DNA of 64,000 bases from Adenanthera pavonina (Eukaryota > Streptophyta > Magnoliopsida > Fabales > Fabaceae), in the NCBI GenBank assembly GCA_026686845.1, contig JAIVEN010000003.1:2110501-2174500 (forward strand), given 5' to 3'. The translations under genes and the position numbers were made by a program. Positions 1-12,703 of the stretch are shown in pieces; positions within the stretch are counted from its first letter, which is position 1; each line of letters opens with the position of its first letter. The notes below the pieces were generated by a model, which ran no database searches, was not told where the DNA came from, and saw only the letters and a program-made list of their open reading frames with translations.

Positions 1-2100
1 ACATTTTAAAATTTATAAATTCAGAAATATACACACAGATATATATATATATATATTGATTTAATGGATTAAATTTAATAATTTAAATAAATATTAAAGT
101 ATTTATAAGTAAACAAATAAATTTAAATTGTTAGCATTTAATAAAAATATAAAAGCAAGCCAAATATAATATATTTAAGAGAGGAAGAAATTAGAGGGAA
201 AGAAACTTGACACCTTTTACATGAATGGAAAAAATTAATTGAGTGAGTTATTTGATTTATATTTAAATCCAGCAATAATAAAATTTGGATTAGCCAGTAA
301 TATTAAATTGGGAAAATTATGAAATGAAAAAAAAAATCAACTTATTTAGAAAATGAAACTAAGGTTAATTTTTTTGAGATGAGGATAGAATTTTTTTAAT
401 CTAAAATAGATTTTTTTTAAAAAAATCAATTTAGTATCAAAAATTAAATATTTTTATTTTTCTAGTTCCAAAACCTAATTTTCCCTATTAAGTATATATC
501 ATATGCATGTCTTGAGAGAGAGACAGAAGCGAGATTAATTTACAAGTTCAATTTCCATGATTGATTCGTAAGCTGTCTGTTTTCAGTTAGGCATACTTGC
601 TCTTCCATTAATTAAGGGACGTTGACCTCTTCAGCTTGCTTCATCCTACATTCAAAGTTGATTTTGGCGATTACGAGAAGAATCCCAATTTATTGCCTAA
701 TAAATAATCAAATTGCAGCTTCAAATTCCTTATTCCTTATTAATAAAATATTAGCCGAATTTTATTTGGCAAACTTGTTAACATAATAGTGAAATATATT
801 CATTTATTTTATACATTTGTTTCATTTAAAATAAAAAATATTATGATAAAAATAATAAAATTTAAATAACCTGTATATATATATATATGAATAGTCAAAA
901 ATAATAGAAATATCATATAAATAGGTTGAGTGGGACGAACTTAAATTTTTTAAATTTTATAAATAAAAAAATTATGTTGAAAAAATTATCCTAAATTAGC
1001 TATGATAATCCTTAAATATGATAAGATAATATAAGTTTTTTTTTTAAATATAATGTATTAGATATTTTTTCTTATTTTACTCTTATCTTTAATTTTTTTT
1101 TTCTCATCATTTATAACCCTATAATAATAATAATAATAATAGAATGTGATATTTAATAAAAATAAAATAAAAAATATGAATATTTTTATATTAATTTTAA
1201 TTATAAAATAATTTATTTAATATACATAAAATTAATATAAAATATTTTATAATATGAATCGAAATAAATATTAAATAGTTATATAAAAAGATATTATGAG
1301 TTTCAGTCATGTCCCCTATCCTACTACTATCCTACCCCACATGAAGCCTTATTGAGTAATAATAACATATATTCAAATGATGATTATCTAACATTACATA
1401 AAATTATCCAGAATTTCTCGTCTTTACTAGACACGTGTCATAAAAGAAAAGATTATGTGCCCCACATAAGGATGGATTGATGTGGGCTTACTTGCAAAAT
1501 GTAGCCATCACTCTGAGACACGAGGAGGGCCACCCTCCTCCAACCTTGATACGATCAGCAAATTGGATTAGGTGGCCAACTCTTTGGCACATAATCTCCA
1601 ATCAACTATTGTACCCGCCAGAATTCAAATCAATTTTTTCCTTTTCTGGGATCAATTTTTCCATGCAAACAAACAATTCTTTTATTGCCCATGAGTTCAA
1701 CAAATATCAGCACTTTAAGTCTTATCTACTTGAATTCAAAGTGAGACCAACAACTCATTTTCAGTTTCACAGCCCCCCCCCCCCCCGCCCTCGCCAAAAA
1801 AAAAATCTTTGAGATTGTCCTAATTTTCTGTTTGGGAGAGAGAGAAAGAGAAAGAAAGAAAGAGGGGGAGTTGGAGAACGGACAGTTGCTTTCTTCCGTT
1901 TGGCTTGCTTGATATAGAATATAAAACCTCAGGAAGTTTGGCCAACGGTTAACTTCCCTCCAAACCTTGTAGATTCCCTTGGAATCAAAGCAAAGCTTTC
2001 CATAGTAGCAGTTGATTCTTGGTCACCATCTGAGACCCAACCTCACCTTCTTGACACATCCTTCACACCAATCCTCTATTTGTCCCCTGTTCCTCATCCT
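1..2100. other. AT-rich intergenic sequence with microsatellites
   Basis: No gene was recognised here. The stretch is very AT-rich with short TA runs (near 43-56 and 873-888) and an ATA run near 1121-1139. A run of 14 cytosines lies at 1773-1786, and a purine-rich GA tract at about 1836-1870 immediately precedes the RING gene promoter. The only long open frame, near 1477-1812, reads through the C-run and has no family resemblance. Confidence 0.6.
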
Positions 2101-2102
2101 CC

Positions 2103-2108
2103 TATATA
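2103..2108 (+). promoter_or_regulatory. Probable TATA box of the RING-H2 gene
   Basis: A TATATA core in the context cctatatac lies about 700 bases before the first coding ATG. It is followed by a pyrimidine-rich stretch, as at many plant transcription starts, so a start around 2130-2140 is plausible. The inferred leader would be long and might contain an intron. Position and context are the only evidence. Confidence 0.4.
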
Positions 2109-2146
2109 CACTTTAGCTCCTCGTCACTATTCTCCTTCATATTCAG

Positions 2147-2511
2147 CTTCATCCATAAAACCCCACTTGAATTTCTCACCTCTTGTCGAAGCTTTCTTCT
2201 CTGTATGTGTTTGCTAAAAGTTCCGTGTTATTGGGCTCCAGGATTTTGTTGCTGAGGTTTTGAGCAGGTTTCATGATATAAAGTTTTGGCTTTTGTCCTC
2301 CATCTTCTTCTTCCTCTTCTTATTCTGCTCCATCCATAAAATCAACGCTCCCTAGAGTTTATTATCAATTCTAAAGCTTTATGTTCTCTAAGTGTTTGCT
2401 AAAAGGTTCATGTTCTTGAATTTCAAACTCAGCTGGGTTTTGTTGCTGAGAGTTCAGACCTGGAAAAGTTCTTAAAGTTCAAGTTTTCGTGATATAAAGT
2501 TTTGGCTTTTT
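2147..2511 (+). repeat. Diverged direct repeat in the RING gene 5' leader
   Basis: Three landmarks occur in the same order in two successive blocks: catccataaaa (2150-2160 and 2331-2341), gtgtttgctaaaag (2207-2220 and from 2392), and gatataaagttttggctttt (2275-2294 and 2491-2510). The spacing is about 180-215 bases. The bases between landmarks have diverged, so this is an old tandem duplication of leader or promoter DNA. Confidence 0.65.
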
Positions 2512-2805
2512 TTGTGGGGTTCTGAAGTATATTGGAGCTGATCCTAATTTGCTCACAAATTCTCAGATGGTATTGTAGTCACAAACCCATTGAAGCTTTC
2601 TATAAACTTTTTAGTTTATCAGACTCGGAACAAGTTGATTACCAACAATTCTTTATGCTTTTTTCTGCATGTAGAATTCTAGAAGAGTGGTTCTTCTGAT
2701 ATATGGGCTGGTATATTTTTATCATATATAGGCACAAGAGGTATCATCTGTTCATGCTTTAGCAACTTCTCAGCTTGATTTGATTCCGAAAAATAACACT
2801 TTCAG

Positions 2806-4914
2806 ATGAGTTCAGGGTCCTTGGTTTCATTTTCTTCAAACTCTGCATCAAGAGAAGATAGAATGGCTAGTGCCAGAACCAGGCCTTCTCATCCTTCAAG
2901 GCCTTCCTTTTTGATTCGGATGGCTATGAGAATATCAAGAGCAAGATGGTTCACCTTCTTGAGAAGAGTTTTCCATTACCAAAATGGATCAAGGTCTGAC
3001 CTTGGGTCGAACCCTTTCAATTCTAGCACCTGGATGACGCTGGAGTTGATTGCTTTGCTGGTCCAGATAACCCTCACAACCTTTACTTTGGCCATCTCAC
3101 AGAGAGAGAGACCTGTTTGGCCTATGAGGATATGGATTTCTGGTTATGATATTGGTTGTGTGCTTAATCTGCTGCTGCTTTATGGGCGCTATCGTCAGCT
3201 TTATCTGTCTCATGGAGATGCCCTTAGCCTCTCTGACATGGAACAGCAGAGAGGCAATGAAGAAACCAGGTATTCTACTTTGCTCTTCAACAATATGTGT
3301 GTGTATAAAATTCTCATGGGTGCCTTCGGGTTTGACTAAGACAATCTTCTATGAAATTCTCTCTTGCATCAGTTTAATGCATTTAACTCTTGGAGTGCTT
3401 CCAAGGCTTCGAACCCTTCATTTAGTTTTGTATAACCAACACGTTTTGGTTTGGCTGAATAATAATTATTTCTCTTTAAGAAGTAAGAACAGAAAAGAGG
3501 AAGATAAGGTTGTTGTAGTGTAGCCTTTAAAAATGAAAATAGAATACAACATACTCAGACTTACTTTTGCTGTCAACAGTTCATGGTACTACTTTCCATT
3601 TTAGCAGAGCTAGAATGTTATGTTATAGACAACAATAATGGCAAATCTATTGCAATCCTTTTTCTTAAGTCATAAATAATCACGTCAAAAAGTAGAAAGC
3701 CAAAGATGGAAAGTGATACCACATTAAAAGAGATAGAATAATTAGATGTAAGTTTTAGGTGTTTACTACTTGGTACTTGAATTAAATTATGACGCCTCTA
3801 AAGTCTTTTGGAGGAGTCAATCTATTGATTAGAAAAAATATCAATTATGAAACTTCATGACAAACACGTAAGGAAGTGTATCTTTAAGTCTTGTCTTTAA
3901 GGCAAAAAAGAAGTTTCACTTTAAGCTGCACGGAAACATTAGTTTCCAAAGAGTATAAATTTGGACTATAAAAATAGATATGGTCAAAGCAATTTGTATC
4001 ATCATGCAAGTTCTGTAACCATCAGCCAAATTCATTCTTAACTTGGGAATAATTTTCCAAAACTCTGTATCTTCTTCCTTTTAAACCATGCAAGATTTGC
4101 AGTTAAACTTGAAACTGAAGCCTGTAATTCTGATACAGGTGCTCACATTTGATGAACAAATGCCGGACTTCGCTCGAGCTTTTCTTCGCCATATGGTTTG
4201 TGATGGGAAATGTTTGGGCTTTTGACTCGCGTTTTGGGTCTTTCCAAAGAGCTCCAAAACTGCACGTGCTCTGCATCTCCCTGCTTGCTTGGAATGCCAT
4301 AACCTACTCTTTCCCTTTCCTTCTCTTCCTCCTGCTGTGCTGCTGTGTGCCTCTGATCAGCAGCCTCCTTGGTTACAACATGAACATGGCATCTTCCGAT
4401 AAGGGGGCTTCTGATGATCAAATCTCTCAGCTTCCAAGTTGGAGATACAAGCAAGTACATAACAAGTTGGAGCATCCCCATGATTCTGAAGCCAGTGAAG
4501 AGCTGATCAATGAAGATCCAGTAAGTGGTTAAGCTAATTCTTAGAATTGCTTTCCAAAGATAAATCACTTTCTGAGTTTTAAGAGTCAAATTTAGTCTAT
4601 AGTACTGAAGCTTTTAAGAAAAAGTAGCTAGGTGTTTGATCTTTGCTAATATCTAAGATATCATAATAAAGATGACAATGTACCAAATGGCTTCTAAGTT
4701 TTCAGAGATGTATATTATATCAGTTTGTATACTGATGAGTCTGTCTTCTTTTTCTGTGACATGACAGGAATGCTGCATTTGTTTAGCCAAATACAAAGAC
4801 AGAGAAGAAGTGAGGCAATTGCCATGTTCTCATATGTTTCACCAAAAATGTGTGGATCAATGGCTCAGAATCATATCTTGTTGCCCTCTTTGTAAACAAG
4901 GATTACAAAGATAG
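2806..4914 (+). CDS. RING-H2 E3 ubiquitin ligase, multi-pass membrane (At1g68070/At4g11680-like)
   Basis: Three exons, 2806-3269, 4139-4520 and 4768-4914, all with GT-AG introns, join in frame to 330 residues. Hydrophobic segments lie near residues 77-97, 107-127, 166-183 and 198-240, so the protein is probably a multi-pass membrane protein. The last exon encodes a complete C-terminal RING-H2 finger with zinc ligands C284, C287, C302, H304, H307, C310, C321 and C324; W314 and the CPLC end are conserved. RING-H2 proteins transfer ubiquitin from an E2 to a substrate. The serine/arginine-rich N-terminus and the layout of membrane segments followed by a terminal RING match the plant At1g12760/At1g63170/At4g11680 group. 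The substrate is unknown. The start is the first ATG in frame with the hydrophobic region. No defect was seen. Confidence 0.88.
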
Positions 4915-7835
4915 AAGTTACCTAGCAGAAATAACAACGCAATCAATATCACAAAATCAGAAATGTTAAATTGGTAATACTCTATACACAAAGTTATGTT
5001 TCCCTATAAGAGTTTGGTCTGATACTTCACGTGGGGTTACTGGTTACTTGAGTGAGTTTGTGCATGTACAGAAGATCTCACCAGTAGCCAAAACCCTAAC
5101 TACACTTAGTTTTACTGTTTCGGAGCTTACACTTAATTGGTTCCTAAGACTGGATCCATATATTACCTTTCAGATTAGTGTATTGTTTGTTTGTACATTT
5201 TTTTGTCATTTTTTTGCCTTTTTTTTTGTCATTTAAACATTGTGAGATGGGCATTTTCTTTATTGAATAATATCGAAGCATATTTTTACTCTTTATATCA
5301 CACAATTTCTGCTTCCCTTTAAGCTTATAAGGCTATAATTGTGGTATTGAACTAATTCGAATCTCAAATTTTTAAATTCCCAAGGTAAGTATTACGTAAG
5401 ATCTTATGTTAGGAACTAAGATAAATGGGAGAGTAGAGAAAAGGAAAGGAGAAAGTTCAATTCATTTCACAAGTTCAGTTTCTCTCCGGATTTTTTCTCC
5501 GATTCCCTCAAGATCTCTACCTTGCTTGGATATGGAAAGAATTAAGGAGGGAAAACAAGACAGAAACCAAACTACACAAGTTTGCACATTTGCTTTATTT
5601 TATACCTTTCGGCTTTGATACAAAAGCAATTAACTATTCACCAAGTTAACAACCCTAACTAACGGACTCTTATCAGATACAAGATTAGTATATTCACGCT
5701 AACAACTTTTTTCCGTTACTTTCTTTTTTCCTATTTAAGGGTAGAAGTGACAATTTCCATATATAAATCTATCTTTTTGTCATTTTTTAAAAATTCTATT
5801 CTATTATAAATACCAAATGCCAACAGGATATCGTCTTATAAAATTGGCCAAACAAAGAACCATATTGGTTTGTTTTGACTTTTGACCCTGAAACGTTATT
5901 TACTAGTTTTTCAATTTTGGTCAATGATTGTATATTTTAAATATAAGTACTTCTGTTATTATAAAACATAACCTTTTTTTGGGGGGGTAATATCCTGTAT
6001 TTGGTTTTCAGAAGCTATAGACCTTGAAACACTAGGGTAATACTTTTTCTATATTTTCTGGTTGTTTTGTCATTCTTCTTGTTTTCTACTTTTTTTTTTG
6101 GGGGGTTCGGCCAAAAACCTTCTTGTTTTCTGCTACTGTTTGTTAACGATTCACCTTATAATTTTGCCTCTTTTCTTTTTACTGGTAGATTGACTCGATA
6201 CATTTCAGTACTAAATTAAATAATTGTATGTTTGAGGATGGAGATGTTGTACTTGTGTGCTAATGGACTTTTCTGTGTTCGATCAACTTGGGATGATTAT
6301 TTCGTGTCATGCAATAAATTAATAATAGAAGCACCATATATAAAATTCAATCCAAGGTGGCTACCCATCTATTTAACTTAATTCAAAAGTTTATGAAACT
6401 ACAAAAACAAAAAACTTATTTTTAATTATAATTCAATTTAAATAAAATTGCCAAGATGACTATATAACCTCAGATAAATTACAATAAAGAAGGGACAAAA
6501 ATTCAAATGCAAAATCCAAAGAAGAAAAGATGCCCAATCGAATGGAAGTCAAAACAGGGAAAGAAATTAAACCCATATGCTTCACTTGCATTTGTTAAGT
6601 CAACACTTGCCAAGGTGCCATTATTCCCCCTGTTCTGTTTTTCATCAGTGGAAGTTGATAAAAAAAACAATGCCCTTGGATTAGAGGAAGAATTTATTGT
6701 CCGATACAACAAATTAAGTGGAACTGGGTTCAGCTGGAATATTAGAAAGCATATGTGAGCACTTAATTTCTTTCTCTGTTTGGATTTACATTCGATTGGG
6801 AATCTTTTCTTCTTTGTGTTGGTCTTCTTGTATCTTTGCTATTTCTTGTATCCTTCCTGGTTGGATTTCCCTGTTTGGATTTCCTTGTTTGGATTTATGT
6901 CTGTGCACATTGTGGTTAGACAATTGTTCTGTTATATACTGCTTCTTCTTCTCTATTGTGTGTTTTGTTGTTCATTTAGTTCGAAGCAACTTGTAGTGGT
7001 AATAAATAAATGTGTCTAACCATTCTATTTGTAATTTCTATGACCAGGTCCAGGGGATGCTGAGCAACTTTAGTGTTGGAGACAATAGTAGGAGTTGAAA
7101 GACCACCTTGAGATGGAAATAGTTGGAGACAACAGTAAGAGTGGCGATGGTTTGAGCCTTTGAGGGCAAGGAACGTAACATGCAAATGCAGGAAGAAGCC
7201 AGAAATAACAACTTTTGGTCCTGATAAATATCCTGACCATCCCTATGACATGTGTGAGAATTCAAGATGGAGGGTAATGAGTGAGAATGATGGGTTTGAA
7301 AGTTTAAAGAAGTCACAAACGGTTGACCATTGTTAACCAGCAGCTAGTGACTGTTGATAAGTGGTAGGCCTTCATTGGTCTTAAATTATAATGAAATTTC
7401 TATTTTTATCTCAGTGTGATTCCTCCAAATGTTTTCTTTCCAAAATCTCTTGACTTTAGTCAAGAGGCTATATCATTTATTAGAAGGGGCCATAAAAGTG
7501 GCTCTCATTTTATTTCTAATATTTGTATATTTTCCAACGTCAATTTTATAGTTAGGCCAAAAAACATCTTTGTTACAGTTTTATAATAATTGAATTAGAC
7601 TAACCATTTGAACCATCAATTAATATATTATTTAAAAATTTGAAATACAATCGTGAATTGACAAAATCGATTGAGAATCAATAAATGTAGAAGCAATATT
7701 TTTATTATCTTAATAATTGGTTGTAGTTTAGAAATACTAATTCATTGGGACAACATCACGTTGACATTGAATTTCTTCTGGGTATAATCACGGCCTTGGG
7801 ATAATTATAGATGGTGAATTTATTTGATCATTACA
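4915..7835. other. 3' flank of the RING gene and intergenic sequence
   Basis: No gene was recognised. The first few hundred bases probably hold the RING gene 3' UTR. Several frames of 60-90 codons (for example 6507-6758 and 6718-7019) lack recognisable motifs and are dominated by T-rich hydrophobic coding, as expected by chance in such DNA. Confidence 0.5.
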
Positions 7836-8000
7836 TAGTTGGAATACCATACAACAACAACAATATTAGCCTTATCCCATTATGTAGGATTGGTTATATA
7901 GATCATACGACGCCAATGGGCTCTATCAAACGTTATCTTCTCAGATAAATTATTTCTTAAAAAGTCATTTCTTATAATTTCTCTTAGTTGGAATACCATA
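7836..8000 (-). mobile_element. SINE/LINE 3'-end insertion with 16-bp target duplication
   Basis: The sequence tagttggaataccata occurs perfectly at 7836-7851 and 7985-8000, bounding a 133-base insert. Read on the minus strand, the insert ends in a conserved tail (gggataaggc followed by a TTG-repeat terminus) that is common at the 3' ends of dispersed plant retroposons of the Au-SINE type. The TTG tail abutting one duplication and the long duplication fit target-primed reverse transcription of a 5'-truncated element. The family name is from memory of the consensus; the duplication is seen directly. Confidence 0.7.
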
Positions 8001-8344
8001 TTGGACAAAATTACATTTACATTGATACAATGGGAAACTATCATAGGAGTGAAAAGGACAATACAGAACATCACATTACGGAATCAAGTACAAAGTTCTC
8101 CCATGTCCTATGCCGGCGTTTGTTTTACATGACCAAAACCTGAAAATGACAATGACAAGCAAGATCAAATTGATGAAAATAATGCCATACTGATGATTCC
8201 CAGGTCAGAGACCACAATGTTGTTGGCGCTATTAGCCGATCACAGGCCACAGATTTCCTAGCCTCTCTCTCTCTCTCTGCTTCAAAATTCAAATAAGTAC
8301 TAATAATATTTGATTTGCTTGATGGCAATCAAACTGAAGCAAAA

Positions 8345-11300
8345 ATGTTAGAGGGATTCACAGAGTCTGCAAAGAAAGTCATATTGAGTGCACAACAAGA
8401 AGCTCATCTTCTGGGGCACAAGTATGTCAGCACAGAGCATATTCTTTTGGCTCTTATCTGATGCAGGAGGCTTGGCTGCAAAAGCTCTTCAATCTGCAAA
8501 GTTAGATCTCAATATCATTAGGGAGCAAACTGAGAAGTTATTTGGAAGAGGGGGTGGTTCTAGTGGCTCTTTTTCCATGGAATTACGTTTCACTCCCAGA
8601 GCAAAGCTTGTGCTTGAGATCTCACAAGAAGAAGCACAACAATTAGCTGAGACTTTGACCTATTTAATCAACATCAATGTTAATACGAAGTATAAAATTT
8701 ATAACAAATTGCATTATTCACAAATCATAGATTATGCGACTTCAATTCTCAAGCTTTATACAATACACAAGAACCCATTTAATTTGTTATGACATTGTTA
8801 GAATTAATTTAAAGAGGTATTTGGCCCCAAAAAAAGAAAATTGAAAGAGATACAATAAGGTATATGGGTATCATTCAATGTTTTTTAAATTCCAAATAGT
8901 TATTGAACAGGTTAAACTACTAATTCATGATTTATATATCTATCTATATATCTATAAAATTTATAACAAGCCATATTATTCACAGGTAGAAAACTTTTAT
9001 CAGGAAGTGAGTGTTAATTACAATATTTTCTGACACAGAAAATGATACCTCGGGCCATTCTTTTGCTGACGAAAGGGATCTACTTCCGGGCTTGCTTAAT
9101 AGGTGTGATGATGAGATAACTCGTTTGCTTCAGAATCAAGGTGCTGATGTGAATAATATTAGACACCAGGAAAGCAACATTTTCATTTACCTGATTTTTT
9201 TGTTTAACCTTCGGTATTCAATGTAAGTCTTCTAACACAGTTTTTGAGGGAAATTAGTTTCCCTTGAGATTAAGTGTTCCAAAATACTTAGGCAATTTAA
9301 TCCTAATTACACCTTAGGAAACTTCTGTCTTACCAAACATACTTTTTCTTGCAGAGTATTTAATTTCTGGAATTAAATTTTCTGGCCAAATAATTACGTG
9401 TGATAAGTATAAAATGTTTACATCAAACATACCTATTTCTATGTTCAATATAGAGGCTATATCAGTGAAGGTTTCCTAATTAATTTAACAGGTAAGTAGA
9501 CATATGTCAGGTGAGAAAGAAGAAGTTTCTAGCTCGAATTATCAGTGTGGACAAGGTTGTAGTAATGAGAATAATCAGAAGCTAACTCATAGTGTGCCTA
9601 TAAAGATGACTAATATGATACCAGCTCCTGGTGTTTCACAGAAGATAGATGTTGTTTCAAAAAAAGGTGATAAGATTAAGAATCACCAAACACCTACCCT
9701 AGACATGTTTGGAACCAATCTGACAAAATTGGCACTGGAGGTAAGTCTTTAAACTCTCATATTTGGGAAACTTTACTGCAACATTATGTGGACTAACTCC
9801 TATTTTCTGGGTAAGGACTACAAGTTTCAACTATTCAAGTCAATGAAATTAGGAATCTAAACTGATGTGATGCACGAATAATGTCATTTACAATGATTCG
9901 TGTTTCCATATGAATAGTAGTGTACTTGTTTGCTTGATACGCCTACTGATGCAACTTTAGCCATGAAGTGAATCCATCCACAGAGTGGATCTTTTCCTGA
10001 AAAATTAGAGGGAGAGAAGGTGATCCATGTTAAATCTCTCAATTTTATCTAAGAGGAAAGAAGGTGACACGAGTAGTAAGCCTTAGCAGCATATTCTTAT
10101 TTGTTTCACAGGTGATTAAATTGGATGTGACTCATCTTTTATATGGAACATCATGTCAAAAAACACCTGAAGAAAGGACAAGCTGTTTGGGAAAGGAAAT
10201 TGAAGAAAGTGGAGATGTCATTCTCTTTATAAAGCAGGTTATTTCCCTTTTTGAAGCAACAATCATAGGAACCCACGATTTTTCATATATTCTGAAACAT
10301 GCACTCCAAAGTGGTGTCATATGGGTTTGGACACGACAGTTATTTCTTCTGATACATTAATTTACATAGTAGTAAAGAAGCCATAATAGTTCAGCATATT
10401 GTAATAAACTTCACTTCGTACATGAAAAGTGCATAGGTTCTACAACTGTGGATGAGCACAGAACGCACATTGAAAATGATGTGGCCATGCAAAGAATATT
10501 TCAACCGGTTGATGTTGCCGAAACATCAGTTGAAGAAACTGTAAAGATCCTAAAAGGCCTTCGTGGAGTGTACGGGACTCATCATAAAGTCCTATACACA
10601 GATGAAGCTCTTGAGGCAGCTACAAAATTGTCCCAAAAGTATATAAGGTACAATTAACTAGTCCTAATAATGATATAATTTAGTGGCCAAAATATCTGTG
10701 TGGTATTGCTGTCTGCAAATAGAAAAGAGAAGTTTCTTTGTTTGGCATATTAATCATTTGGTAATATAAAATAATCTGACCCCCAGTGTCATTGATGTTG
10801 TTCAAAACATTGATGCTGATTGGTATTCTCGTATGTTTGTTTCTCTAGTTTCTTACATATTTATATATAAATCTCAGTGGTAGGTTCTTACCTGAGAAGG
10901 CAATTGACTTGATCGATGAGCTGGATCATATGTTCAACGTTCTTCAGAAAAGGTAAATTGGTAGTTTTTTCTTTTTAACATATAAATGAGACTTAAAGTC
11001 TCGAGCGATCAAATGAAGTAGTAAACATTGGGAAATAGCTTAGGCCATATAACCTATAGGAAGAAAGTTGCTACAAGCCTGCATGTTTCACTGGAAAAAA
11101 TTTAAAATTTTTATTTCGATCCAAGTAAAGCTTATTATAGATGAAGATGACAGTAACAAGCTTGCAACAATATGCTAAGGGAAAAATAAAAGTACTTTCT
11201 TATTTAGTTTTGAACCATTCCTTGTCAGTTTGAAGTGCTTTCTTTCCTTACACACCAATCACTCCTACGAAACAAATTGATTAGTACAAAATCCTTGTCT

Positions 11301-12703
11301 AGTAACATAGTTCCTTAGTTCCTTTACTACTTCAAATACCGTAGAGCATCCAACATCCAGATTTGATAAAGCCACATATTTCACTGTTTTACAAATTGCA
11401 AGCATTGAAAGGTGCCAATCAATAGGTTTCAAATTTTACACACACACACACACACACGCCTGTGTGTGGGTAGAGCCCATGTGTAGAAGGAAAGTCAAAC
11501 CAGGCTAAGAGTACTAAAGAAAAGAGCAACCTTTCTTTATATATAATCCTAGACAGAAAATTCTTCCCACATTATCTAATAACTATTAATTAAAAGATTG
11601 ACCATGAATTGTTTTGACAAAATCTTTCCCGCAGTGACAAATCTGATATTCAACATATAGTGTCATCTTGGACTGGCATCCCAGAGAGTGATGTATCAAG
11701 AGAGGAGGGAGAGTGGCTCTTCAATTTAGAAGAAAAGCTTCAACACTACGTTATTGGACAGAATGAGGCTATCAACTCAATATGCCGAGCCATTCGACAT
11801 GCCAGACTGGGACTTGGACACATGACAAAGCCAATTGCTAGTTTCCTGTTCACCAGACCCATCGGTGCAGGGAAGACTGAACTGGCAAAAGCACCGGCGA
11901 CACAATATTTTGGTTTAGAAGACGCCATGATATGGATGGATATGAGTGAGTACATGGACAGACACACAGCATCCAGATTGGTTGGAGCTCCTCCAGGTTA
12001 TATTGGCTATCGTGAGGGTGGTCAATTGACTGATGCTGTTAGGCATAGGCCTTATTCACTTGTCCTTTTTCATGAGATTGAGAAGGCACATTTTGATGTC
12101 TTCAACCTCATGCTTCAAATTCTTGATGATGGTAGACTAACAGATAGCCAGGTCCACACAGTGGACTTCAAGAACACACTCATCATAATGACTAGCAGCA
12201 TTGGTTATGACTGTATAAAGGAGCTAGTCATGGAGGAGATGAAGCAGCATTTTAGACCAGAGCTGCTGAACAGAGTTGATGAAATAATTGTGTTCAACCA
12301 ACTAACAAAGATGGATGTGAAGCAGATTGCAGATCTCATGTTGAGACAAGTTTCAGATACGGTGAAGGCAAAAGATATTGAGCTTTCCATGACACATAAG
12401 TTTAGGGACCATGTAGTTGAGCATGGTTATGATCCTAGCTATGGTGCTAGAGCATTGAGAAGAAGTATCTCAAGATTGTTAGAGGACGCATTGGCAGAGA
12501 AGACGCTAACAAGAGAGATAAAGGAAGGAGACTCAGTTGCAGTGGACATTAATTCTGAGGGAAATGTTGTGCTCAAACAGAAAAATGCTTCAGTGAGCTG
12601 TATCAATTTAAATAGGAATATTGTAGCTGCTGAAAAAGGGAAAAAAGAAGGTGGTGTCTCGTGCAATTTGATGAGCAAGATGTTTGACCTGCTAGGGCAT
12701 TAG
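8345..12703 (+). pseudogene. Degraded ClpC-type Hsp100 ATPase gene
   Basis: Fragments match successive parts of plastid ClpC, the AAA+ unfoldase that feeds the Clp protease. They are the N-domain repeats (8345-8649 and 9039-9169), the linker and start of NBD1 (about 9505-9740, 9984-10019, 10112-10237, 10437-10647, 10878-10952), and a long NBD2 exon (11635-12703). The N-domain exon has a frame break with an in-frame TGA at 8459-8461. The exon for the NBD1 Walker A, the segment after Walker B and the coiled-coil M-domain are absent. Where ClpC has Asp-Glu in the NBD1 Walker B, this has Lys-Gln. In NBD2 the P-loop is RPIGAGKT (first Gly changed to Arg) and Walker B reads LVLFHEIEKAH (Asp changed to His), while FRPELLNR and the sensor-2 GARALRR remain. 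No transit peptide was found upstream. It is probably a pseudogene, although the 347-codon last exon is open and could still be expressed. Confidence 0.85.

Noticed and set aside
1477..1812. 111-codon plus-strand frame ending in poly-proline/arginine
   Set aside because: It depends on a 14-base C-run, has no domain and lies in the promoter-side DNA of the RING gene.
5330..5400. tRNA-like box B word (aattcgaatct)
   Set aside because: No acceptor stem, anticodon arm or box A at the right distance.
6507..7316. Overlapping 70-90 codon frames on both strands
   Set aside because: No domains, no splice structure and T-rich hydrophobic coding; treated as chance.
9984..10051. Apparent duplication of the NBD1 'VI-LD' segment (VIHVKSLNF next to VIKLDVTHLL)
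   Set aside because: A donor at 10020 (agaag then gtgatc) ends the exon after EGEK; the VIH part is only intron read-through.
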